64,000 nucleotides of DNA from Tuwongella immobilis (GTDB lineage Bacteria; Planctomycetota; Planctomycetia; Gemmatales; Gemmataceae), in contig NZ_LR593887.1 in NCBI RefSeq assembly GCF_901538355.1, positions 1,464,920-1,528,919 on the forward strand, read 5' to 3'. Below the pieces are notes generated by a model that saw only the letters and a program-made list of their open reading frames with translations, searched no databases and had not been told where the DNA came from. Below, one piece after another: positions 26,292 through 35,956 of the stretch; positions within the stretch are counted from its first letter, which is position 1; every line of letters begins with the position of its first letter. The position numbers and the translations under genes were made by a program.

Positions 26292-26349
26292 ATCGCCCAA
26301 GTGTCCAGTCTCGGCAATTTGGCATTGCGATTGAGCTACCCAAGTGTCC
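26268..26349 (+). repeat. Direct repeat of the 3' end of the pseudokinase gene
   Basis: Two 39-bp copies, 26268-26306 and 26311-26349, start TCGGCAATTTGGCAT and end CAAGTGTCC, with five mismatches. The first copy includes the last codons and stop of the gene; the second is non-coding. Confidence 0.8.
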
Positions 26350-26505
26350 CGTTGACCGAGTGAGAGTGGGCGGTGAGCGCATCCGGCCAGCCGACCTGCG
26401 AATTGCTACAGTAACGGTTCCCGAGATGCCCGGGCGAGCGACTCGACTGCCGATTGGGGGAGTTGGGCGTGACCCGCGCGGGCGGATGCAGAAGGAAACG
26501 TGCCG

Positions 26506-26907
26506 ATGAGTCGTCGATTGATTAGTTCAGGGTCGCCGTTTGAAGCCGAAATCGGATATTCCCGCGCGGTGGTGGATGGCGATTGGGTGTTTGTGTCGGG
26601 CACCACGGGGTTCAACTACCAAACGATGACCATCTCGGAATCGTTGGTGGAACAGACCGAGCAGTGCCTCAAGAACATCGAAGCCGCGCTGCAACAGGCC
26701 GGATCGAGTTTGGCCGATGTGGTGCGAATCACCTACGTTCTGCCCGACGCCAGCGAATTCCAATCGATTTGGCCGGTGCTGAAGAAGTATCTGGGTGACG
26801 TCCGCCCCGCAGCGATGGTGATGTCGGCCGGGCTGTTGGATGCCAAGATGAAGATTGAAATCGAAGTGACCGCGCGAATTGGCTCCGGCTCCCGCAAGGT
26901 GAGCTAA
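26506..26907 (+). CDS. RidA family deaminase (YjgF/YER057c/UK114)
   Basis: 133 residues. RidA proteins hydrolyse reactive enamine/imine intermediates made by pyridoxal-phosphate enzymes. Seen: SGSPFEAEIGYSRAVVDGDWVFVSGTTG, then QTEQCLKNIEAALQQAGSSLADVVRITYVLPD, and RPAAMVMSAGLL. The usual catalytic arginine of the classical IRTR/C-RP block is represented by VRPAAM, so this belongs to a RidA subfamily that may not share the canonical activity. ATG 26506 is preceded by GAAGGAAA; GTG 26500 is the alternative. Isolated between unrelated genes. Confidence 0.9.
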   Translation: MSRRLISSGSPFEAEIGYSRAVVDGDWVFVSGTTGFNYQTMTISESLVEQTEQCLKNIEAALQQAGSSLADVVRITYVLPDASEFQSIWPVLKKYLGDVRPAAMVMSAGLLDAKMKIEIEVTARIGSGSRKVS

Positions 26908-26942
26908 GTCGTTTGCAGAGAATGGGTTGTGATTGTGACAAT

Positions 26943-26991
26943 GTCCCGAGTTGGCGTGGAATTCTGCGGAATTCCGGCACCCACTCGGGAC
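26943..26991. terminator. Bidirectional hairpin terminator
   Basis: GTCCCGAGT (26943-26951) pairs with ACTCGGGAC (26983-26991), and inside it GGAATTC pairs with GAATTCC around a TGCG loop, giving a long imperfect hairpin between convergent genes. Confidence 0.7.
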
Positions 26992-27013
26992 CGTTGTGTT
27001 GATCAGCGAGTCA

Positions 27014-27451
27014 TCAGCGGGCGGAAGCGGTGATCGTGAGCGGTTCGCCCCCTTCTTTGACTTCGACGGAGATTCCCTTCGGTGAGGGAATGGCGAATCG
27101 GCTGGCCAATCGTGGGGCGCGGGTGGGGGCTTTACCCTGGGCGGGGCGTTCCTCGTCGTTATCCACCAGCGTGACCAGATGCGGCCCGATCACGGCTCCA
27201 TCGCGGCCATCGTAGGTCCGCAGGGTAAACTTTCCCGTGGCATCGGTGGTGCCGAACGACGTTGGCCCTTCCGCCCCACGCAGGGAATCCGGCATGAGCT
27301 GCACGGTGATATTCCCTGCGGGTTTGCCATCGATCTGCACCACGCCTTGGGCTGGGACGAGTTTGTAGGGATCGCCGCAGCCGGTCATGCCAAGACTCAG
27401 CCCCATCAACAGGGTGAGCATTCCACCGTTCAGAATCCGTTGCGATAGCAT
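27014..27451 (-). CDS. Small lipoprotein with carboxypeptidase-regulatory-like fold
   Basis: 145 residues. A lipoprotein signal (leucine/methionine-rich core ending MTGCGD, Cys about residue 25) is followed by one beta-sandwich domain (VVQIDGKPAGNITVQLMPD, then TDATGKFTLRTYDG) of the transthyretin/carboxypeptidase-regulatory type. In Gemmataceae such proteins are found directly after DUF1559 genes, as here (50 bp downstream), so the two are probably expressed together at the cell surface. The molecular role is unknown. ATG 27451 is the first codon before the signal sequence. Confidence 0.8.
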   Translation of the reverse strand: MLSQRILNGGMLTLLMGLSLGMTGCGDPYKLVPAQGVVQIDGKPAGNITVQLMPDSLRGAEGPTSFGTTDATGKFTLRTYDGRDGAVIGPHLVTLVDNDEERPAQGKAPTRAPRLASRFAIPSPKGISVEVKEGGEPLTITASAR

Positions 27452-27501
27452 GGAGCATCCTTGGGGAAATCGCCGAATCATCCCACAATTCCCATTGCGG
27501 A

Positions 27502-28512
27502 TTATTCGGGGATCACTTGACCATCGGCACGTTGGCACATCAGGGCGAGCGTGGTTTGCGGGGTGCGATCGGTCAGGAATCGGACCGAACCATCGGAGAA
27601 GCAAACGTTTGCGCCGCCGGTGTGACCGCTGCCCAATGCGTTCAAGCGTTGATCTTGGAAGATGAACCATGCCCCTTGCGATCCAGGTGCGCCAGCGCCA
27701 CCGGCTGCGAACGGGGTGCGGTAGTTGATGGGGGCGAATGCGCCGAACATGAGGTTGCCCAAGCCGGCATCACCACCTGCCGGATACCAGCGCGACCAGC
27801 CAGCGATCGTGGAACCGCTGTTGTAGCCGATGGCAGTGAACGAATCGAAATTCGGGTCGAAATGGTGCATTTCCCCGAACATGAGGGTGTTGCTGGTACC
27901 GTCGAGGATTTCGGTGATGCGCACGCGATTTCCGGCGGGAGCGCCCGTTGCCCTGCGTGCCGCGCTGCCGGTGGCCATGAAGACGCCGTCGTTGGTGGCC
28001 GAGGTGGCGAAGATGGGCCGCGAACCACCGTTGAGGCGATAGCTAGTGGCACCGTAAAATTCCGTCGGCGTCCCGGTCGAGGGGAACGGCAGCGGCTGGC
28101 CGGTTGCCACGCCCACATCGCTGGGGCAGATGTACGTCTTGACGACGGCTCCGGCTCGAATTCCAGCTGTTGCCGAGCGATTATTCAGCGGCACGGCGGC
28201 ATCCATTGACGTAAACAGATTCTGTTGCTCGATATACGGCAACAGGAAGTAGAACGCCGAGTGCCCTTGGAATGCGCCAGACGGCGCGGGAATTCGGTCT
28301 TGCGTGTAGCCGGAAGGGAACGAACCTTCGGTGAGTTCGAAGTTGTGGGCTCCCAATCCGAGTTGTTTCAGATTGTTTTGGCAGGACATCCGAGCGGCGG
28401 CGTCTCGGACTTTTTGGACTGCCGGCAACAGCAAACCAATCAGGATTGCGATGATGGCAATCACAACCAACAGTTCGATCAGGGTAAACCCTGGGCGCAT
28501 GCGCAGGCGCAT
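27502..28512 (-). CDS. DUF1559 protein with type II pseudopilin N-terminus
   Basis: 336 residues. The N-terminus MRPGFTLIELLVVIAIIAIL is a prepilin-peptidase signal and hydrophobic helix as in type II pseudopilins (cleavage before the Phe). The DUF1559 domain follows (AAARMSCQNNLKQLGLGAHNFE near 45; SNTLMFGE, GGANVCFSDGSVRFL near the end). This family is heavily expanded in planctomycetes and unknown in function; a secretion or surface-fibre role is suggested only by the pseudopilin start. It is followed by a lipoprotein gene in the same orientation. Confidence 0.93.
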   Translation of the reverse strand: MRLRMRPGFTLIELLVVIAIIAILIGLLLPAVQKVRDAAARMSCQNNLKQLGLGAHNFELTEGSFPSGYTQDRIPAPSGAFQGHSAFYFLLPYIEQQNLFTSMDAAVPLNNRSATAGIRAGAVVKTYICPSDVGVATGQPLPFPSTGTPTEFYGATSYRLNGGSRPIFATSATNDGVFMATGSAARRATGAPAGNRVRITEILDGTSNTLMFGEMHHFDPNFDSFTAIGYNSGSTIAGWSRWYPAGGDAGLGNLMFGAFAPINYRTPFAAGGAGAPGSQGAWFIFQDQRLNALGSGHTGGANVCFSDGSVRFLTDRTPQTTLALMCQRADGQVIPE

Positions 28513-28810
28513 GAACGTCTCCGAAATTAGCGAGTGAAACCAACGAGTGCGAGTATTGAGATTGTAAGAGATTCGATTGTGAAGGAACGATGAGGAATCG
28601 CGATTTTTGAAAAAAAGATCGGATCTGTGCTTGTTTTGGTGCGGATGTGCGATCTTTGTGTTTTCGAATGGTCTGTTGACGATTCGGCTTGCCATCTCCA
28701 TGATAAGGGTGCTGCTTCTCTCCACGACCGACTGGTGATTCTCCACAGACTCGGCCTCGGCCACGTCCCGCAGGGACGAACGGTTTGCTGGCCTTCAAGG
28801 ACTTTCCCGA

Positions 28811-29692
28811 ATGATTTCACTTCGTTGGCTGCGGCGTGCGTTCGCCGCGATCGGACTGATTTTGATGGTGGTGAGCGTGTCTCGATCGGCAGATCCCATG
28901 CCAATTCTGCCCAGCGATCGTGTCACGGTGCAACGGGGGGAAATTCCGATTATCCTCACCGCCCCGCACGGGGGAACGCTGGAATTGCCGAATGTCCCGG
29001 AACGCAAAGGCATTGGTCTGGAGAAGGGGGCCAAGGGATTTTTCACCGGGCGGGATACCGGAACCGAGGAATTGGTCGCCGATTTGTCGGCGGCCATCGA
29101 GAAGCGATTCGGCAAAAAGCCGTATCTGATCGCCGCTCGATTCCATCGCAAATTCATTGATCCGAATCGGCCACCGGAAATTGCCTACGAAAGTCCCAAC
29201 GCGAAGCCGTTTTATGACCAATTCCATGATTCCGTGGCGGATGCCTGCAAACAAGTGCAGGGGAAATTCCAACGCGGATTGTTGCTGGATCTGCACGGCC
29301 AGGGATCGAAGCGCGATACGATCTTTCGCGGAACGCAAAATGGCAAAACGGTGAAACTGCTCATCGACCGCTATGGCAAGAAGGCCCAAGTCGGGCCGGA
29401 GAGTTTCTTTGGATTTCTGGCCAAGCACGGCTGCACGGTTTACCCCACCGATGATGGCAAGGAACAGGCCGGATTCACCGGTGGATACATCGTGCAAACC
29501 TATGGTAGCCACACGGGTTACGGCATTGATGCGATCCAACTCGAATGCGGGGCGGATTATCGGCTGAAGGATGTGCGCAAGCCCGCGGCAGAGAAAATCG
29601 CCGATTCCGTTGTCGATTATGCGATTCGCTATCTGGATTGGAAGTTTCCCGAGAAGCCGACCGCGACGCCTGCTCCGGTTGTCCCGAAATGA
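28811..29692 (+). CDS. Exported N-formylglutamate amidohydrolase-like protein
   Basis: 293 residues with a signal peptide (about 1-26). The mature part resembles N-formylglutamate amidohydrolases, zinc enzymes related to carboxypeptidase A: ILTAPHGGTLE (first His ligand), an acidic DTGTEELVADL segment, RKFIDPNRP, and LLLDLHGQG near 160 (second His). The classical enzymes act in histidine breakdown in the cytoplasm, so an exported relative probably has another substrate. It is divergent from the DUF1559 gene and convergent with the HD-GYP gene. Confidence 0.78.
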   Translation: MISLRWLRRAFAAIGLILMVVSVSRSADPMPILPSDRVTVQRGEIPIILTAPHGGTLELPNVPERKGIGLEKGAKGFFTGRDTGTEELVADLSAAIEKRFGKKPYLIAARFHRKFIDPNRPPEIAYESPNAKPFYDQFHDSVADACKQVQGKFQRGLLLDLHGQGSKRDTIFRGTQNGKTVKLLIDRYGKKAQVGPESFFGFLAKHGCTVYPTDDGKEQAGFTGGYIVQTYGSHTGYGIDAIQLECGADYRLKDVRKPAAEKIADSVVDYAIRYLDWKFPEKPTATPAPVVPK

Positions 29693-29704
29693 TCGGCCAA
29701 TGAC

Positions 29705-29756
29705 ACTCGCCACGATTCTCCCCCGCGCGTGGATACGAAGTGGAATCGTGGCGAGT
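29705..29756. terminator. Bidirectional hairpin terminator
   Basis: A perfect 14-bp inverted repeat: ACTCGCCACGATTC (29705-29718) and GAATCGTGGCGAGT (29743-29756), 24-nt loop, between convergent genes. Confidence 0.7.
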
Positions 29757-29782
29757 CGAAAGTTCATGCAAAACCGAGCGGA

Positions 29783-31276
29783 TCAAATCCATTCGGGATA
29801 GCGACGTCCGATCAGGCCCGCCCGTTGTTCCATGGTCAACGAGCGAAGAATCGTCGGGCCTTCCTGGGCCAGCAGATCCAGCGGTTGCGGGGAGGGGAGC
29901 ATTTCGCCGCGATTGTTCCCCACGACGGCAACCACCGGTTGGGCCGGTTCGGGATATTCGCCCGGTCGATGCGGGTTGGCCAACACGCGAGCGATGCGAC
30001 CATCGTTGAGTTCGACCAACGTGCCGACAGGGTAGAATGCCAGCAGAAACAGCCGTTCGGCGGCCGCGCGATCGAGTTTGTTGTGATCGGCTTCCATCAG
30101 CGTGTCGGTGAGCGCGGTGCGGGGATCATACGCTGGGCGGTGAGCCCGCGAACAGACCCGAGCGGCATATTCATCCGCCACCGCCAACAGCCGCGACAAC
30201 GGCGCAATTTGATCGCCATGATGCCCTTGCGGATAGCCAGTTCCATCCATGCGTTCATGATGCGTGGCGATGGCGTCGGCCAATCCCGCGAGTTCCGGCA
30301 GATGCGTGGCGACCAAATCTGCCGACACATGGGCATGCGCTTCGATCTGGCGTTTCTGTTCGATCGACAACGGCCCCGGTTGGGCGAGCAGTTCCACCGG
30401 CACTCGGGCCATGCCAACATCATGCACCAGACAGAGCATCACGGCTTCAACGGGTGTGCAGCCCCATTCAGTGCTGGTGCCGATGAGTCGGGCCATGACT
30501 TGGGCGGTGGTCAAGGCGTGGCAGGCGATGAATCGCAACGGCGCGGGGAAGGTGACGCCCCCGGCGAAGGCTTGTGTGGCGGCCGGGGCATCGTGCAGAA
30601 ACCGCATCGGTTTCCCGGCGTGGGCATCGTCCAGAATCGCTTGGGCGAGTCGGGCGAAATCGGCCAGCATCGGTTTGCTGCCGCGATCCAGTGCGAGCAG
30701 TAAGCCGCAAAGTGTGTCGATGCGTTGATGATCGGTGCGGCGATCGCTGATGGCGAGTCGCAGTCCGGCCAGACGTTCCCGAATGGCGACAATCACCGAT
30801 TCCAGCCCTTCGCTGAGCCGCATTTGGGCGCTGGGCGATTCCGGGAACGTAACCACCATGCGCAGCGACACTTCCGCCATGGAGACCAATTCGCGGTAGA
30901 ATGCGGCCAGCGGGTCGATGTCGTCGCTGGCGTGCGGCGGACCGGCAAGCAGTGGCTCATCGGCGAATGGTCGCAATTCCGCGATCAGCGCCCGGCCTTC
31001 TTCCATCAACCGACGAGCGCGAGCCGTCAACGCACTGGGCATCGCTTCGGCTACCGCTTCGCTGGTCGATTGCAGCGTGCGCAGCGAGCGTTCCAACAGG
31101 GCTTGTTGACGATTCGCCAAGTCGACTTGCTCATCCAACGGAGCGTCAGGCCCGGCCTGTTCTTCCAGGTGCGTGAGTTCTTCGCGGCTCAGGTCGTTTT
31201 CCGTCAAGGTCGGCATTTGCTCCAACTTGCGGCGAAACGTGCTGATCCGGTTCAGAAGCACTCGGCTGTCGCTCAT
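29783..31276 (-). CDS. HD-GYP domain protein (cyclic di-GMP phosphodiesterase-like)
   Basis: 497 residues. The N-terminal 230 residues are helical and of unknown type; the C-terminal part is an HD-GYP domain with CLVHDVGMARVP (HD pair) and ATHHERMDGTGYPQG (the HHE...GYP signature). HD-GYP proteins hydrolyse cyclic di-GMP, so an effect on motility, adhesion or signalling is likely. There is no receiver domain, but the divergent neighbour is a receiver-containing NtrC-type activator. The two share one promoter region and may act in the same circuit (inference). Confidence 0.88.
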   Translation of the reverse strand: MSDSRVLLNRISTFRRKLEQMPTLTENDLSREELTHLEEQAGPDAPLDEQVDLANRQQALLERSLRTLQSTSEAVAEAMPSALTARARRLMEEGRALIAELRPFADEPLLAGPPHASDDIDPLAAFYRELVSMAEVSLRMVVTFPESPSAQMRLSEGLESVIVAIRERLAGLRLAISDRRTDHQRIDTLCGLLLALDRGSKPMLADFARLAQAILDDAHAGKPMRFLHDAPAATQAFAGGVTFPAPLRFIACHALTTAQVMARLIGTSTEWGCTPVEAVMLCLVHDVGMARVPVELLAQPGPLSIEQKRQIEAHAHVSADLVATHLPELAGLADAIATHHERMDGTGYPQGHHGDQIAPLSRLLAVADEYAARVCSRAHRPAYDPRTALTDTLMEADHNKLDRAAAERLFLLAFYPVGTLVELNDGRIARVLANPHRPGEYPEPAQPVVAVVGNNRGEMLPSPQPLDLLAQEGPTILRSLTMEQRAGLIGRRYPEWI

Positions 31277-31482
31277 CGTCGAATCCCCCTACAAAGAGCA
31301 ACCGAGCGATCTCATACGGTTGCCCTGGATTGGATGTCTAGTCGAATTCATCGACCAGGGGCCGCAATCGACTTGAGAAAATTTGCCGGATGTGTCGATT
31401 GTGCGGGTGGAATGGGTGGGCTGGCTGCGCGGTGAAAAGCGACGGGATTCGGGGGATCACGCGGCGATTTTTCGGGCATTGC

Positions 31483-31511
31483 CTGTCAAATTGGCAGGTG
31501 GGCACTATAAT
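31483..31511 (+). promoter_or_regulatory. Promoter of the NtrC-type activator gene
   Basis: CTGTCA (31483-31488), 17 bp spacer, TATAAT (31506-31511), the best sigma-70-type match seen in the window. The TGCC...GGCA inverted repeat 31480-31496 overlaps the -35 and could be an operator. It lies in the 331-bp divergent region (31277-31607) shared with the HD-GYP gene. Confidence 0.6.
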
Positions 31512-31607
31512 GTTCACCAACGGCGGTTGGGAAATCCTGGCACAACCAAGATTGCACCCGGCCACCGGAATCGGCACACTTGTTTGGATGGGAAGGATGG
31601 CCCGGCG

Positions 31608-33164
31608 ATGGCAAACTCTGCCCCGACTCCCAACACGTCCTCCGCGAACGCCTCGCCGACGGCGATCAGCGATGAGCCGTTGCGGGTGCTGGTCATCGAT
31701 GATGAAAGTTTTCACGCGGAAACCGTCGCCGAAAGTCTCGAGCGACACAATTACATTTGTACCGTCGCCACCAGTGGCAAAGCCGGCGCGGCCAAAATCG
31801 AGCAGGATGATTTCGATGTCGTCCTCACCGATATGAAGATGGGCGATCTGGATGGGCTGGCGATTGTCCGCAAAGTCAAGCAGCATCTGCCCGAAGCAGA
31901 AGTGGTGGTGATTACTGGCTTTGGCGATGTCAAAACCGCCGTGCAAGCCATCAAAGAAGGCGCATCGCAATACTTGCTCAAGCCAATCGATTTGGGCGAA
32001 CTGCGGGCGATGGTCGATAAGTCGGCGATGCGACTGCGATTGGCCCGTGCCAACCGCGAACTGCGTCAACAACTCGAAGAGAAATTCGGGTACGAAGGCG
32101 TGGTTGGCAATAGCCCGAAGATGCACCGAGTCATCGCGCAGTTGAAGGCGTATTCCAGCACGAATGCGACCGTGTTGATTCTGGGCGAGGCGGGGACCGG
32201 CAAGGAATTGGCGGCCAAGGCGCTGCATGTGAATTCGCCCCGAAAGAATAAGCCGTTCGTGGCGATGAATTGTGCCGCGCTCAATGAAAATTTGTTGGAT
32301 GATGAGATGTTCGGCCACGAACCCGGAGCCTACACCGGGGGCGATCGCCTTCGCAAAGGGCGGTTCGAGTATGCCAACGGCGGCACGTTGTTTCTGGATG
32401 AAGTGGGCGATATGCCGCTGACGCTGCAAGCCAAGCTGCTGCGGGTGTTGGAGAATCACGAGGTCTACCGAATTGGCTCGAATGATCCCATCAAGGTGGA
32501 TGTGCGGCTGATTTCGGCGACGAATCGCAATTTGGAATCGATGGTGGAAGAGGGGAAATTCCGCCGCGATTTGTACTACCGGCTGCGAGTGGGGACGGTG
32601 AAACTCCCCGCGTTGCGAGAACGCAAGGAAGATATTCCGCTGCTGGTGAGTCATTTTCTGAAGGATTTCAACCAGCGGCATAACAAAAAGGTGATGGGAA
32701 TTTCCGAAGGGGTGCGTCGGGCGTTCGCCAGCTTCGATTGGCCGGGCAACGTCCGCGAGTTGCGCAATACCATCGAAAGCATGGTGGTTCTCGACACCGA
32801 TGGCACGCTGAATACCGATGATCTGCCGGATATGGACGGCTTTCAATCGGCGGGTGGGGCAGCGGAATCGGCTCCCAAGGGGGCGGATGAACTGGTTGGG
32901 CGGCCACTGTCGGAAGTCGAGCGGTTCTACATGGAAAAAGCCCTGGAATTAACGCAGGGCAACCGCGAAGAAGCGGCCAAAATGTTGGGGATCGGCGAAC
33001 GAACCCTGTATCGCGTGATTCAAGATTGGAAGTTGCAAGACAAGATCAAACAAGCACTCGCGGACGCCAATGGCGATATGGACGCCGCCGCCGCGAGCCT
33101 GGGAATGAAGGCCGATCAACTCGAACGCAAACTCAAGAAGCTGGGCGTGCGCGACGAAGAATGA
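31608..33164 (+). CDS. NtrC-family sigma-54-dependent response regulator
   Basis: 518 residues. Receiver domain (about 25-140) with phosphoacceptor Asp 75 in [11 protein letters not shown]+ domain (about 165-395) with GEAGTGKE (Walker A, 193), [11 protein letters not shown] (Walker B) and an arginine-finger block RRDLYYRL. C-terminal DNA-binding helices (about 440-515, [17 protein letters not shown]). The sigma-54-contacting loop reads GAYTGG (240-245) instead of the canonical GAFTGA. Such activators use ATP hydrolysis to open sigma-54 promoters when phosphorylated; no histidine kinase is adjacent. Start ATG 31608 is the first one before the receiver fold. Confidence 0.93.
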   Translation: MANSAPTPNTSSANASPTAISDEPLRVLVIDDESFHAETVAESLERHNYICTVATSGKAGAAKIEQDDFDVVLTDMKMGDLDGLAIVRKVKQHLPEAEVVVITGFGDVKTAVQAIKEGASQYLLKPIDLGELRAMVDKSAMRLRLARANRELRQQLEEKFGYEGVVGNSPKMHRVIAQLKAYSSTNATVLILGEAGTGKELAAKALHVNSPRKNKPFVAMNCAALNENLLDDEMFGHEPGAYTGGDRLRKGRFEYANGGTLFLDEVGDMPLTLQAKLLRVLENHEVYRIGSNDPIKVDVRLISATNRNLESMVEEGKFRRDLYYRLRVGTVKLPALRERKEDIPLLVSHFLKDFNQRHNKKVMGISEGVRRAFASFDWPGNVRELRNTIESMVVLDTDGTLNTDDLPDMDGFQSAGGAAESAPKGADELVGRPLSEVERFYMEKALELTQGNREEAAKMLGIGERTLYRVIQDWKLQDKIKQALADANGDMDAAAASLGMKADQLERKLKKLGVRDEE

Positions 33165-33200
33165 TCGGTCTGCCGATTCGATTCGTCGAGAGGATTCGCC

Positions 33201-35276
33201 ATGCCGCGCATTCAGCAACTCACCCCGGCTGTCGTCAGTCAGATTGCCGCCGGGGAAGTCATCGAGCGTCCCTCCAGCGTACTCAAAGAATTGCTCGAGA
33301 ATTCCATCGACGCTGGCAGCACCCGCATCGACATCGAATTGGAGCAGGGGGGCACCGAGCGACTCTGTGTCTTTGACAACGGCTGCGGCATCTTCGCCGA
33401 CGATCTGCCGCTGGCATTCTCCAGCCACGCCACCAGCAAACTCACGCATGCCGATGATCTGTTCAAGATCGGCACGCTGGGATTTCGCGGCGAAGCGCTG
33501 GCTTCGATTGGCGGCGTGGCGCGGGTGTTGCTGCAATCGCGGCCGCCGGAGTGCGATCACGGAGCGGAAATCCGCTGCGAAGGCGGCGAACTTGGCACCA
33601 TTCGACCCTGGAACGGAGCGGTGGGCACCCGAATCGAAGTCAAGCATCTGTTCTTCAATACGCCGGTACGCAAGAAGTTTTTGCGGGCGATTCCGACCGA
33701 GTTGGGCCACATTATCGATACCGTCATCCGCCTGGCGATGGCGTATCCGACCCTGCATTTGACGCTCAAGCACAACGGCAAACTGATTCATGAAATCCCC
33801 GCGACGATGGGTTTGACCGAGCGAATCGGCATGTTTTTTGGCGGCGATGTGCGGGAATCGCTCCGCGAAATCCGCTCCAATCCCGGCGGCATGGTCGATC
33901 TGTGGGGGTATATCGCCGATCCATCGTGCGATCGCGGCAACGCCAAACTGCAATATCTCTACGTCAACGGCCGCTGGATTCGGGATCGCAGTCTGAGCCA
34001 CGCCATTCAGGAAGGCTACCGCAATCTCATCATGGTGGGGCGGTACCCCATCGCGTTTCTGTTTCTGGATATTCCGCCGGATCAGGTGGATGTCAACGTC
34101 CACCCGACCAAGGCAGAAGTGCGGTTTCGCGATTCCGGGGCGTTGTTTTCGCTGATTCGGCAAACGATTGCGAAGACGCTGTTGGGGTCGAACGCCATTC
34201 CCGCGCTGACGGTCCCCGCGCAACCGTCGGCGAAGTCGAGCGGGGCAAACTCGCCGGCGCAATCGGTGCCCGCGAGTGGGAATATCGCCGGGACGATTCC
34301 GCCGAAGCCGTTGCCGCCGATGCCAGAATCACCACCGCTGCCCTGGGAACGCCCCACGCCCCGTTCGGAATCGCGGCCCGTGCCCAAAGATTATCCGTTA
34401 CCGGCATTCCTGAAGGATTTGCCCCCAAATCGGCCTGTGGTCGGCGAAAGTCTGACGGAGTCGGCGAATCAGCCGATTTCGGTACGCGAAGATGGCGAGA
34501 TTGTCAGCCATGAGCCGACTTTGCCGACCGCGACGCCGACTTTGCCGGATTCGCCGAGCGCCGAGCAGCCTGCGGATTCATCGCCAGTGGCGTTCCCGGA
34601 GGTGCGGACGGCTCCCGATTGGGGATTGCCCGATCCGCCGCAGATTGCCGCGAAGCCGCTTCTGGAGGTGGCCGCCGGGGCGATTGCCCCTGCGAACGGG
34701 GCGGGAAATCAGCGTGCCATCCAGATTCACGATTCGTTTCTGGTTGTGGAGACGCCGGAAGGGATGCTGGTGATCGATCAGCATGCGTTGCACGAGCGGA
34801 TTTTGTTCGAGCAATTGCAGCGTCGGGTGCGCAGTGGCAGTTTGGAGCGGCAACGGCTGCTCATCCCCGAGCCGATCGAACTCCCCGGCGGACAGGCGGC
34901 GGTTGTGCTGGAATATCGCGAAGAATTGCTCGATTTGGGGCTGGAAATCTCCGAATTTGGCGGGGGCACCATTCTGCTGGAATCGTATCCGGTGCTGCTG
35001 CATCGCTCGACGCCGTCCGCGATTCTGCAAGGGGCAATTGATTGCCTGCTGGCCAAAGATCGGCCCCCCACGCGCGATCAGTTGTTCAATCATCTGCTGG
35101 CAACGATGGCCTGCAAAGCGGCGGTCAAAGCTGGGGATCGACTCACGCCGGAAGAAATCCAGGCACTCATGGCCCAACGTCAACTGGCGGAGGATTCCAC
35201 GCATTGCCCGCACGGGCGGCCCACATCTTTGGTGTTTAGTCGACAGGAATTGGAGAAACAATTCCGCCGAATCTGA
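33201..35276 (+). CDS. mutL: DNA mismatch repair protein MutL (endonuclease type)
   Basis: 691 residues. N-terminal GHKL ATPase (AAGEVIERPSSVLKELLENS, DNGCGI, SHATSKL, GFRGEALASI, NVHPTKAEVRF). A long Pro/Ser-rich linker (about 335-505) follows, then a C-terminal dimerisation domain with DQHALHERILFE (residues 526-537), matching the DQHAx2Ex4E metal-binding endonuclease motif, plus ACKAAVKAG and CPHGRPT. It therefore belongs to the MutL class that nicks DNA itself, as expected in organisms without MutH. It follows the NtrC-type gene by 36 bp. The linker is longer than usual. Confidence 0.96.
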   Translation: MPRIQQLTPAVVSQIAAGEVIERPSSVLKELLENSIDAGSTRIDIELEQGGTERLCVFDNGCGIFADDLPLAFSSHATSKLTHADDLFKIGTLGFRGEALASIGGVARVLLQSRPPECDHGAEIRCEGGELGTIRPWNGAVGTRIEVKHLFFNTPVRKKFLRAIPTELGHIIDTVIRLAMAYPTLHLTLKHNGKLIHEIPATMGLTERIGMFFGGDVRESLREIRSNPGGMVDLWGYIADPSCDRGNAKLQYLYVNGRWIRDRSLSHAIQEGYRNLIMVGRYPIAFLFLDIPPDQVDVNVHPTKAEVRFRDSGALFSLIRQTIAKTLLGSNAIPALTVPAQPSAKSSGANSPAQSVPASGNIAGTIPPKPLPPMPESPPLPWERPTPRSESRPVPKDYPLPAFLKDLPPNRPVVGESLTESANQPISVREDGEIVSHEPTLPTATPTLPDSPSAEQPADSSPVAFPEVRTAPDWGLPDPPQIAAKPLLEVAAGAIAPANGAGNQRAIQIHDSFLVVETPEGMLVIDQHALHERILFEQLQRRVRSGSLERQRLLIPEPIELPGGQAAVVLEYREELLDLGLEISEFGGGTILLESYPVLLHRSTPSAILQGAIDCLLAKDRPPTRDQLFNHLLATMACKAAVKAGDRLTPEEIQALMAQRQLAEDSTHCPHGRPTSLVFSRQELEKQFRRI

Positions 35277-35372
35277 GCATCAGATTGTCTATTCGCTACA
35301 ATCGGCCCAAATTCTCGGCAAGTCGGGAGTTTTTTTGCATTCCGTGTCTAGTGAGTGGGGTTCTGCCCAACC

Positions 35373-35378
35373 TACAAT
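35373..35378 (+). promoter_or_regulatory. TACAAT -10-like hexamer
   Basis: TACAAT 48 bp before the start of the small proline-rich exported protein. No clear -35 at the right distance. Confidence 0.35.
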
Positions 35379-35425
35379 GGAACCGGATTTGGCAGATTGG
35401 GTTGATTGGTAACGAGGTAGCAATC

Positions 35426-35950
35426 ATGACGAGCATGTTGATGGGATTGGTGTTGGCGACGGAGATGGCGGTGGCTCAGCCGTTGCCGGGGAATGTGCCG
35501 CCTCCGTTTGTGTTACCGCCGGGTGCTGCGGTTCCGCCTCCGTTTGTGTTGGACGCTCCGCCAGCGCCGCTGCCGGGCTATTCCGGCTACGCTCCCGCGC
35601 CGGTGATTCCGGTACCGCCGCCGTCGTTGGCCCGCAAGCCGGCCCCGATTGTGCATCCGGCCCCGGATTGCTGCTCGCCGCCGACGATCATTCACCCGGT
35701 GGGTTGCGAAGTGTTGTCCGTGAAGGAATTCTTCACCTGCTTTGATGCCACGCCGGGCAAGCACATTGCCACGGTGCAGCATCCCACCAGCAAGAAGCCG
35801 GTGCAAATCTGCTTTGTGCTGCCCAATGCGTGTCTGAAAGAAGTGGATGTGAATCGCCGCAGCGTGGAATTTGAATACAAAGACGGCAAGGAAGTGACCG
35901 TTTTGTTCCGTTTGCTGCACAGCAAATGGGATGTCAAATACAACGATTGA
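35426..35950 (+). CDS. Exported proline-rich protein of unknown function
   Basis: 174 residues. A short signal peptide (about 1-20) is followed by a proline/valine-rich stretch (about 22-75, PPPFVLPPGAAVPPPFVL) and a compact domain with four conserved-looking cysteines (DCCSPP, GCEVLS, FFTCF, ICFVLPNAC). ATG 35426 follows GAGGTAG. It is 6 bp upstream of the inositol monophosphatase gene, so co-transcription is likely although no functional link is evident. No family recognised; the Pro-rich part may span or anchor in the envelope. Confidence 0.68.
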   Translation: MTSMLMGLVLATEMAVAQPLPGNVPPPFVLPPGAAVPPPFVLDAPPAPLPGYSGYAPAPVIPVPPPSLARKPAPIVHPAPDCCSPPTIIHPVGCEVLSVKEFFTCFDATPGKHIATVQHPTSKKPVQICFVLPNACLKEVDVNRRSVEFEYKDGKEVTVLFRLLHSKWDVKYND

Positions 35951-35956
35951 GACCCC

